Positions 54,816 to 62,820 of a DNA stretch of 64,000 nt are shown here, in pieces. Position numbers and translations under genes: made by a program. The notes beneath the pieces are model-generated. The model saw only the letters and a program-made list of their open reading frames with translations, made no database searches and was not told the origin of the DNA. Position 1 is the first letter of the stretch; each line of letters opens with the position of its first letter. The stretch comes from Pycnococcus provasolii (Eukaryota; Chlorophyta; Pseudoscourfieldiophyceae; Pseudoscourfieldiales): contig CP150588.1 of the NCBI GenBank assembly GCA_049487715.1, positions 248,001 through 312,000 on the forward strand, read 5' to 3'.

Positions 54816-57800
54816 ATGTCCGCGACAGATGAGGAGATTCGAACTCTGTTCCAGTCCAAAACGGGCCATGCTGACGCGGCGGAGTCGCGAGACTTCACCG
54901 CCTTTGGGAAAGGCGCGGGTGGCGTGTTCGTGCTTATTTTCGTAGGAGCGCAGATCTTGCTCCTCTTCGCGAGCGTGTTGCGCGCGCTCGTCTTCAACCG
55001 ACAGAGGCGCCGAGCACGTCGGCTGGAAAAGCGCAAGATTCTTACCATTGGAGCTGATGCCACAAGCCATCTGCTGGAGCACGGCGGTGACCTGGAGCAC
55101 GGCGATATGAAAAAAGAGCGCGTCTTGCGCAAAAATCCGAGGTGCTCGATTTCGTGGATGGCGCTTTCGTACTACACGCGTTCGTCAAACGTGGGAAAGG
55201 GACACAAAATTGTGAACGCTGCGGGCAAACTGTTGTATGGAGAGGACAACCTCGTGCGACGAACGAAGCTGTTTACCGAAAAGATGATGGCGGACGGAGC
55301 AGCAGCCGGCTCGGCGTTGAATTCGTCCATGTCTGCGAAAGGTGGACCACTTCGGTCGTTCTTAGCCTTGCAGCAGGCATCCTCGAACTTGAACGCCCTG
55401 GATACGCGCGTTTCTTCTTCGTACGGGCCATCCGAGTCCAACCTTGGGATTGATGCGAGGGACATGCCACTTCCCGCAACGCCCGTTACGCCCAAGTTTG
55501 TGTTTGGAGAGACGTTCAGCGTCGTGTGCTCGCGGCACATCTCCCAGCCAACGGAGAAGGCTATCAGCGCACCTCTGCTCAAGCAGGTGACTGGCATTGT
55601 GAACCCGGGCGAAATGTGCGCCATCATGGGACCGAGTGGCTCAGGGAAGTCCACGTTGATGGACATGCTCGCCGGCCGACGCAACGAAGGGTTCTACAGC
55701 GGCGTGAGGGCTGCGTGTGGCGTGCCGTACGCCGCGGATGACCACGCGGCATTTCCGCTCATCGACCATCGCAAGTTCAAGAAGTACTCCCTGGCCACCG
55801 TGAGCAGGAGCTCCGGATACGTGAAGCAGTTTGGTGCGCCGTACTTCGAGACGCTCACCGCTAGGGAGAATCTCGCGTACGCCGCGGTGATGCGCCTGGA
55901 GAAGCATAAGCCTTCTCGTGCACGCGGCGACCATAGTGCCTCGGATGGCGAGAGTAGCCCAAAGCAGTCCCCGACTGGCAACGGCAGGGCGACGCCGGGC
56001 GACGTCAGCTTCGATGAGGACATTCTCGCACCACCGAAGGACGTGTTCGGCCGAAAGGTGGATACCGAACTCTTGAAAGAGGCTGCGTGCCTTGACTACC
56101 GCCTGCGTCGCGTGACGGAGGTTCTCTTCGACACCGGGTTGTCCGATCGCGCGGACGTCGTTCTCGGCGGTACCAACTCGCAGGGTGGTCTGTCCGGCGG
56201 CCAGAAGCGCCGTCTCGCCGTGGCGATCGAGCTACTTCGCGACCCGGCTGTGCTCTTCATGGACGAGCCGACGAGCGGGCTGGACAGCGCGTCAAGCTTG
56301 CTGCTGATTTCGATGCTCCACACTCTCACGAAAGACCATCAGCGCACAATCATGATTACCATCCACCAGCCTCGCATTGAAATCTTCACGATGTTTGACA
56401 AGGTGGCGCTTCTCGTGAAGGGATTCTCCGTCTTTTTCGGCACACCCGCGAATGCCATCTCCGACTTCATGGACTGCGTTCACGACATGCAGCTCAGCAT
56501 GTTCGACGCCAACAACGACGGCGAGGTGACGGCGGAGGAGCTTCAGCAAGCTCTCGACGAGACAAATCCCGCGGACATCGTGATGGACGTGCTCACCGAG
56601 GCAAATTCGAGCAGCACGCTGCTTGACTGGCTCGTGGAAAAGTTTGACCAGGAGACGAGGCCGGGTGTTGACGAGGCGATATCTCGCGCTCTGCAAGAAG
56701 GACCAGAACGCCTCGTGCTGAAGTCTCAGCGCCCATCCTTTCTTTCGCAGCTGTGGGCAATCACCGGGCGCTTCTACCTGGGAATATCGGCCGTGAAGGC
56801 AATCCTGCCGATCATCACCGCCGTGCTTGCCGGCTTGGTTTTCGGCTTGATGTTCCGTGACCGCATAGATGGGCACATCATGGCTGCGGCTATGTACAAG
56901 GCGATGCTCGCCGCACCCATTTTCGCGCCTTTCGTCGTCGACAACATCACGACGTCTCTGGAGGTGATTCCCGACGAGGCGAGCTCGAAGGTTGCCCCGC
57001 TCATCCTCTACGTGGTGCAGTTTGGCATGCACTTTGCGTTCTTTGGAGGACTCGCATCCACGGCTCTGTACACGATCGAGTACTCCATCATGTTCGACAA
57101 GTTTGTACGCAAGGACTACCTCGAGTCTGTTGTGATCATGTGGCAGTTCGCCGTGACGCACGCAGCCATCTCCATGGCGGTTGTGCTCGTTTTCTCGTAT
57201 CTCATGAAGAAGCCTTCAACCATCTCGCTTTGGGCCATCGGATGCATGGAAACATTCTTCCAGCTTTTCAGCGGATTTTTTCTTCCCTACGGCGATGCGC
57301 CGCGCCTTTCACAGCTGTGCATGCTCATCAATCCGGAGTTTTGGGCGTTCAGTGCGCTGATGAAAATCAACCTTCGCAGCCAGTCTGACACGTGCGTCGT
57401 GCCGCCACCTCCCGCACCAATTGACCCGGTGCAGGCTCTGACAAACCAGTCGTACGTCATTGAGCAGGCTACCATCGCTCTTCGTGGAACGTCCGAGCGT
57501 GCCGTCTGCCTCGCGCGATCGCCGATTGCGGTACTGTCATACTTGGGATACTCGGACGTCGAGCCGTACGAGCACGCACTCATGCTTTGCATATTCTGGT
57601 TCGTGGCAGTGGCTCTTTCGACACTTCTCATCTACAAGCCTTGGAAACCGAGATCGCCCGTGTCAATTTCGGGGAAACACGGAATCCCGAAAGTCAAGCA
57701 GAGCAGACCGCCGAATCCGGCGTACATCCCAACGATTCGCACATTCTCGTGCTTCACTGGAGTGTTTACGAAGCGACTGAAAGAAAAGGCTCAACATCTC

Positions 57801-58130
57801 ATGAACAAGGCACGGGCGGGAGTCGCTTTCCACGGCGGCAAAGGAAATAAGTTTGAGAAGATTGCACGAATGTCGGATGCGGAGCTCATCAAGGCTGACA
57901 TGGACGACAGCTTCTTCCACAAGAAGAAAATGCTCGTCAAGTCGCTCGAGAACTATAAAAGACAGGGAACCTTTCACAGGGCGCAGCCACATATTCAGCT
58001 CGGTCACCAGAGTGAATCGAGCCAGGTCGGCGTCGATGAAGGGTTAGGAGGAGGGATAGCAGTTCAAGTTGGTGGAAGAGACGTGGATTCACACAGGACA
58101 TTGGACGCATCTCTGACTTTGTCCGAATGA
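54816..58130 (+). CDS. ABCG-family transporter with an EF-hand between ATPase and membrane domains
   Basis: 1,104 residues from the ATG at 54816. An extra N-terminal hydrophobic segment (about residues 30-55) and a ~200-residue leader precede the ABC domain. The nucleotide-binding domain has Walker A GPSGSGKST (about 272), a Q-loop YVKQFGAPYFETLTAREN, the signature LSGGQKRR (about 460), Walker B VLFMDEP (about 479) and the H-loop ITIHQPR. Between the ATPase and the NPADIVMDVL motif sits DANNDGEVTAEE (residues 564-575), a perfect 12-residue EF-hand loop. Six or so membrane helices follow from about residue 660, then a basic cytosolic tail. ABCG half-transporters dimerise to move lipids, waxes or small metabolites. 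The EF-hand suggests calcium control. Substrate unknown. Confidence 0.92.
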   Translation: MSATDEEIRTLFQSKTGHADAAESRDFTAFGKGAGGVFVLIFVGAQILLLFASVLRALVFNRQRRRARRLEKRKILTIGADATSHLLEHGGDLEHGDMKKERVLRKNPRCSISWMALSYYTRSSNVGKGHKIVNAAGKLLYGEDNLVRRTKLFTEKMMADGAAAGSALNSSMSAKGGPLRSFLALQQASSNLNALDTRVSSSYGPSESNLGIDARDMPLPATPVTPKFVFGETFSVVCSRHISQPTEKAISAPLLKQVTGIVNPGEMCAIMGPSGSGKSTLMDMLAGRRNEGFYSGVRAACGVPYAADDHAAFPLIDHRKFKKYSLATVSRSSGYVKQFGAPYFETLTARENLAYAAVMRLEKHKPSRARGDHSASDGESSPKQSPTGNGRATPGDVSFDEDILAPPKDVFGRKVDTELLKEAACLDYRLRRVTEVLFDTGLSDRADVVLGGTNSQGGLSGGQKRRLAVAIELLRDPAVLFMDEPTSGLDSASSLLLISMLHTLTKDHQRTIMITIHQPRIEIFTMFDKVALLVKGFSVFFGTPANAISDFMDCVHDMQLSMFDANNDGEVTAEELQQALDETNPADIVMDVLTEANSSSTLLDWLVEKFDQETRPGVDEAISRALQEGPERLVLKSQRPSFLSQLWAITGRFYLGISAVKAILPIITAVLAGLVFGLMFRDRIDGHIMAAAMYKAMLAAPIFAPFVVDNITTSLEVIPDEASSKVAPLILYVVQFGMHFAFFGGLASTALYTIEYSIMFDKFVRKDYLESVVIMWQFAVTHAAISMAVVLVFSYLMKKPSTISLWAIGCMETFFQLFSGFFLPYGDAPRLSQLCMLINPEFWAFSALMKINLRSQSDTCVVPPPPAPIDPVQALTNQSYVIEQATIALRGTSERAVCLARSPIAVLSYLGYSDVEPYEHALMLCIFWFVAVALSTLLIYKPWKPRSPVSISGKHGIPKVKQSRPPNPAYIPTIRTFSCFTGVFTKRLKEKAQHLMNKARAGVAFHGGKGNKFEKIARMSDAELIKADMDDSFFHKKKMLVKSLENYKRQGTFHRAQPHIQLGHQSESSQVGVDEGLGGGIAVQVGGRDVDSHRTLDASLTLSE

Positions 58131-59113
58131 GATTTTAGTCATTCTCGTAGGAACCTCTCTTTTCTGTTTATACATGTGGTCACAGAGAATGAAATGTAGC
58201 AAATGGCACTCATTATAGTTATTTGTTGTTTGAACCTAACCTAACCTCCTCCTCCTTCTTGCTGCCATAGACCGGCTTCCCTCTCCGTTTCCCTCCGGCA
58301 GTCCCGGAAACCAAGAGGGAAATCAATCCGCAGGGAATCCCGAGGGAAGTTCCGCCTTGCCAGATCCCTCTTCTACGATATTGATTGTCACTTTTATCTA
58401 TCTACTCAAGTATCTACTTGACTACTTATTATAACCCTGGCCGAAATGGAAAAAAAAAAAGCGGGTTCCGTTACAACAACGTACGTTGCGACAGACTAAA
58501 GTTAGTTTCCCACCCTTTGGTGCGGTAGAACGAGGAGGTCAAACCAAACCAAGGGCATATCAGACTAGGGTGTAATAAAGCAAAGCGCCCTTGACTGAAC
58601 GGAACGCTAAAACCCGAAAAGGAAACCCCTAGGCGACCGAACCTCCGATCAAGTGAGCTCTCTCTCCTCATCGCGTGATGATGAAGTGACGAAGTACAAA
58701 GTGTGTGCAACGTTGCCTTATAAAAAGATAACGTTGCACACACTTTGGCCCTTACTTTTATTTGCCTGATTCTCACGAATCTCACGGGATTTCGAGCCAG
58801 CCTTTTTTTCTGGCTGTGATCGAATGCCGCAGGTCCGCTCCCAATCCCCCAGCCTGCTCACGCCGCAACCCTCAAGGAGGGGCAACCTCTCAACCGGGCA
58901 GCCGGGAGTCCGGACCGGGCCTAATAAGGGGATAACGCGCTTCTGACAAGGGGAAATGAGTGTACACCTACCTTTACCTGACACCGCACACGGGGAGGGA
59001 GGGAGGGGGGCCTCCCCTTTACAGCCTTACCACCCACTTCGCGCTCACCAGTCTGTGCCGTTCAACTCTCTGTGGCGTTCGCGTTGGCTCCTTGAGCCGA
59101 AAAAACGTCTTCC
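58131..59113. other. Intergenic region
   Basis: About 980 bp without a supported gene. It has a CCTAACCTAACCTCC patch near 58237, GGGAAxCCGGAGGGAA-like short repeats near 58275-58350, and the perfect hairpin listed separately. Confidence 0.45.
58698..58746. repeat. Perfect 17-bp inverted repeat with 15-nt loop
   Basis: The left arm AAAGTGTGTGCAACGTT (58698-58714) and right arm AACGTTGCACACACTTT (58730-58746) are exact inverted copies. The loop GCCTTATAAAAAGAT is AT-rich. It lies about 370 bp upstream of the histidine-kinase/cyclase gene. Cruciform, factor-binding dyad or mini-element remnant are all possible. Confidence 0.85.
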
Positions 59114-62100
59114 ATGCCGCCGCCTTATTCATGCTGTTCGCCTTCTCCAGGAATTCAACAGCCCTGGGCGGCGGCGGTCTCTCTCCCCGTGGTTAGTAGC
59201 GGGGGCTCGGAGTCTGCTGCGAACGACCCCCCTATTCCCACGTCTGCGGCAGCCTCAGGAGGCTCAGGAGGAGGAGGAGGATTCTTGAAGTATGGCGTCG
59301 TATTCTCCCACGAGAAAACGTACGAAACGTACGCCGAGCGCGCGTACGAACTTAAGAAAACGGCACTCAACGCCATCTGCGTCTGGCACGTCATCGCTGT
59401 TCTCACCTTCTTGGCAGGTTATGCAAACCCGCAAACACATTTTCCTTTGCGATATCTGATCATGGGTTTTTGCGTGAACACATTCCTCGCTCTTGCGCCA
59501 CTCGTGATGCGTGTATTCTATCTGAATAACAAGAAGGCTATGCAGGCGTACAAGCGTTTGGCCTTCGTCGCCTTGCTAATACTAGCAGTCAACTTTGTAC
59601 GACTCCATCATGATATCGAAGATTTCAAGTCGATCTCACCCGCTCTATTTTTCATCATACACTTTGGGTGCTACAGCATGTTGCTCACTGACAAGTTCGT
59701 CGCCTTCCTCGCAGAGGCGGGACTCGTCGCAGTCGCCGTCTTCGCGGTGGAATCTATTCATCATCAATATCATCAAGCAGTTCACCTCATATTCGACGCT
59801 TTCAGCATGTCTACCTTCATCTTTCTTCTGTACAGCTGGGAGAGGACGCGGCGCGATTCGTTTCTCATCGAGCAGAGACTCGCCAAGCAGGTGGCCGACA
59901 ACAAAGAAGCGGACGCCGCCGCACGCCAGCTGAACAACCGCCGTATCCTGCACGACCTCAAGACGCCGCTGGCCGCCCTGCTTCAGAACATCAAGAAGCT
60001 CCTGACGAATCCTAAGGATGCGGACATGAAGCTCGCTTTTGCGTTGACGGAGCTTATCAAGCATCACGTCTTGGCTCTCAACCACAACGAGGGCGCCCCC
60101 AAGGTGGTCAAGGACGTCACGCTGAAGGAACACTTCACACACGTGGTATCCTTGTACGCGCCGCTGTGCGAGGCGGTCGAACAGACGCTCCGACTCGTGT
60201 GCCCGATGCCGATGTCCGTGACAGCGTACGTGCCGGTGGACCTGCTGGACCGCGCGATCGCCAACCTGATCTCGAACGCGACGAAGTTCACGCCGCCGGG
60301 CGGCTCTATCGTGCTCGATTGCTCTCAGATGGCGGGGAAGCTGATCGTCGAGGTGCGCGACACGGGCAAGGGTGTGGCCGAGGAGGAGCGCGACAAAATA
60401 TGGCTGGCGGGCCACCAGAGTCAGACGGACGCGGTTGGTCTAGGTCTTGGCATGCCGTCCGTGAAGGCGTTCGCCGAGGGCGAGGGCGGCGAGGTGTGGT
60501 GTTCTGCGAACCCTGCGGCGGAAGGCGAGGGCGCCGCGATTGGCTTTTCAATTTGCGTGCCATTTGATGATGATTCCTCAATTCACAATGGGGAGTTTTT
60601 TGTGGATCTTCGAAACGAAGAGGGGGCCCGGGCGAAGACGCCTCGCGTGCTATTGGTGGAAGACGACCCGGTGCAGCTTCTTGCGCTTAAGCGCCGTGTC
60701 ACGAAGGAGTTGCCCAACGCCGACATAGAGACGGCGAAGAACGGACATGAAGGCTTGCAGCGGCTACGTTCGAGCTTCTTCGACGCGGTGCTGAGCGACT
60801 TACTCATGCCCATCACAGATGGCGCGACGATGCTGCGCCAGGCGGAATCAGAAGGACGTCTTCCATCGTTCGCGAGGCTTCTGACATACGATACCGAGAC
60901 CGCTTCGAAGCTGGAGTACACTTCTGTCCCCGTGCAAAGCAAGGCTCCGGGTATTCGCGCCGTGGTGCGGGAGACTCTGCTGGAGTGGCAGCCACCAAGT
61001 GGAGATGGCGCTACGAAGGAGGAACCGGCGAAGAAGAATGCGCTGCAGTGTCGCGTGCTGCTCGTGGAGGATGACATGTATCAGCTGTTCGACCTCCGAC
61101 GGAGGGTGCAAGAGGAGCTGCCGAACGCGATCGTAGAGACGGCGTTAAACGGGCGTGAGGGTCTGGAACGCTTGCTAACATGCGACTACGATGCACTCAT
61201 CACAGACCACAACATGCCTGTGATGGACGGCGTGCAGATGCTGAACGAGGCGCGTGCTAAGCAATGTTTGCCGCGGGTGGCAAAACTTAACTCCGCAACC
61301 ACACGAACGCCGGAGTTTCTGTCGTCGTGTGGTTTGAACGCTGAAGACGTCTTCGACAAGTGCGAAACGTCTCGCGACGTGGTGAAGAACGTGGCGCGAC
61401 AGCTGGTAAAACGAGAGGAATTTGGCAGCGTCGACGATGTGAGAATTGAGCTTGGCGCATCATCGGATAATAGTGCCAACAGCTTAGGGAGTGGCAGCAA
61501 CAGCAGTAGTAAGCGCTTGCTCAGTCGCGTGGCATCGACGTCGAGTCCTAAAGACGTGAGAGACGTGGCAGAGATTCTGGAAGACAGCACTGTCCTGAAG
61601 GGCTTGAAGGAGCGGCACGGTGCCCTGTCGGACGCCATCACGAGGGGTGACGCTCAGTCGATCAAAGCCATTGTGCACAAGTTGCGCGGCTGGGCGATGA
61701 GCCTGCAAGCGCACGACCTCGTCAGCGCGTGCGCAGCCTACCAGGATGACCCGGATCGAGTAGAGGACGTTCTTTCCTGCCTGGATGGTATGGCCGGGCC
61801 GGACGTTGGCGACAGTGCGCCGACGCGTCGGTCCTTCGAGGGTGTATCTCGAGAGGCGCTCGAGAAAGCCCGCCGCGTTGCCGCTCGAGGAGCGACACGG
61901 TTGATGGATGTTTTGCGAGGCAGCATTCCCATCGAGATTCTGCAGGACTTGTCCGCGCACGACGAACCGGGGAGCTCCGTGGCCCCGCTCCACCACGACG
62001 CGGTGGCAATCATTTTCGTGGACATGGTGGGTTCAACGCGGAAATTCGTGGAGAATGCTGACTTTGTCGTGGCTATGCAGCGTTACTTTGTTGCGCTCGA

Positions 62101-62563
62101 TCGCCTCGCGGCAGACTGCAAGGTGGAGAAGATACGGACGATCGGCGACGGGTACTTGGCCACGGTGGGCGTGATTGAGGACTATCATCACCGTGACAAC
62201 AGCCAAAATCTTAGGGACACGAAGCGTCGCGTGCTGGACGCCGTTGAGTTTGCGAAGCAGTGTGTGAGTATGTTTAATGATCAGGTGCGCATTGGCGTGC
62301 ACGTGGGTTCGTGCGAATCATGCATTGTCGGGATGACGAGCGCGCAGTTTGACCTGTTTGGCTCTTCCGTGAACTTCTGTGCGCGCCTTGAGCAGGCTTG
62401 CCCACGCGGCTGTGTGCACGTGAGCACGGACGCGATGAGCTTCGTGCTCGAGGAGGAGCAGAACGGTGGTGGTTGGGAAAGAGAAGTGTTGGAGTTGGAG
62501 TACAAGGGGTACGACGGCGCCATTCGCTCGACGTTGCTGCGCCCGTCGATGACCACGTCGTAG
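59114..62563 (+). CDS. Membrane hybrid histidine kinase - REC - REC - HPt - class III nucleotidyl cyclase
   Basis: 1,149 residues from the ATG at 59114. About six membrane helices (residues ~90-250) lead into a His-kinase: phospho-acceptor HDLKTP (His280), N box NLISNATK (384-391), G1 DTGKG (416) and G2 GLGLGMP. REC1 has VLLVEDD and Asp562 (SDLLMP). REC2 has VLLVEDD and Asp698 (TDHNMP). An HPt-like module carries VHKLRGWAMSL (His855). The C-terminal class III cyclase has FVDMVGSTRKF (Asp970), KIRTIGDGYLA (Asp1012) and FDLFGSSVNFCARLEQ. The Asp in FDLFG favours ATP, but an Arg replaces the usual Lys, so ATP versus GTP is open. The domain order recalls algal histidine-kinase rhodopsin cyclases, yet I see no retinal Lys motif. 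The signal sensed is unknown. Confidence 0.93.
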   Translation: MPPPYSCCSPSPGIQQPWAAAVSLPVVSSGGSESAANDPPIPTSAAASGGSGGGGGFLKYGVVFSHEKTYETYAERAYELKKTALNAICVWHVIAVLTFLAGYANPQTHFPLRYLIMGFCVNTFLALAPLVMRVFYLNNKKAMQAYKRLAFVALLILAVNFVRLHHDIEDFKSISPALFFIIHFGCYSMLLTDKFVAFLAEAGLVAVAVFAVESIHHQYHQAVHLIFDAFSMSTFIFLLYSWERTRRDSFLIEQRLAKQVADNKEADAAARQLNNRRILHDLKTPLAALLQNIKKLLTNPKDADMKLAFALTELIKHHVLALNHNEGAPKVVKDVTLKEHFTHVVSLYAPLCEAVEQTLRLVCPMPMSVTAYVPVDLLDRAIANLISNATKFTPPGGSIVLDCSQMAGKLIVEVRDTGKGVAEEERDKIWLAGHQSQTDAVGLGLGMPSVKAFAEGEGGEVWCSANPAAEGEGAAIGFSICVPFDDDSSIHNGEFFVDLRNEEGARAKTPRVLLVEDDPVQLLALKRRVTKELPNADIETAKNGHEGLQRLRSSFFDAVLSDLLMPITDGATMLRQAESEGRLPSFARLLTYDTETASKLEYTSVPVQSKAPGIRAVVRETLLEWQPPSGDGATKEEPAKKNALQCRVLLVEDDMYQLFDLRRRVQEELPNAIVETALNGREGLERLLTCDYDALITDHNMPVMDGVQMLNEARAKQCLPRVAKLNSATTRTPEFLSSCGLNAEDVFDKCETSRDVVKNVARQLVKREEFGSVDDVRIELGASSDNSANSLGSGSNSSSKRLLSRVASTSSPKDVRDVAEILEDSTVLKGLKERHGALSDAITRGDAQSIKAIVHKLRGWAMSLQAHDLVSACAAYQDDPDRVEDVLSCLDGMAGPDVGDSAPTRRSFEGVSREALEKARRVAARGATRLMDVLRGSIPIEILQDLSAHDEPGSSVAPLHHDAVAIIFVDMVGSTRKFVENADFVVAMQRYFVALDRLAADCKVEKIRTIGDGYLATVGVIEDYHHRDNSQNLRDTKRRVLDAVEFAKQCVSMFNDQVRIGVHVGSCESCIVGMTSAQFDLFGSSVNFCARLEQACPRGCVHVSTDAMSFVLEEEQNGGGWEREVLELEYKGYDGAIRSTLLRPSMTTS

Positions 62564-62710
62564 TAATGACTAGATAACTTTACAAATTGCATCTCTATTT
62601 AAAAAAAAAAAAAACACAAGGAATCGCTGAAAGAACATAGTGGCTAGCTTCGAAATCACCAGCACTGTGTACAAGCGCACTGTTGTTGAGTGTGCTGAAT
62701 GGTGAATGTA

Positions 62711-62773
62711 AATGGTGTGTGAATGGACGATCGTTGTACGAAGTAAACCTATTTCCATTTTACTGAATGAGCC
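62711..62773 (-). promoter_or_regulatory. Dispersed 3'-end element, copy E
   Basis: On the minus strand: GGCTCATTCAGTAAAATGGA, then GTTTACTTCGTACAACG and ATCGTCCATTCACACACCAT, about 48 nt after the CobW-like stop, in sense orientation. Its CATTCAC-rich tail continues to about 62690 and matches copy G. Confidence 0.75.
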
Positions 62774-62820
62774 ATCTTAGATGATGATGATGATGATAAT
62801 CCATCAATCAAATCCCCAAC

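Noticed and set aside
59300-59880. Rhodopsin domain in the kinase-cyclase protein
   Set aside because: The helices lack a retinal-binding Lys in the expected last helix context and number about six, so I call it only a membrane domain.
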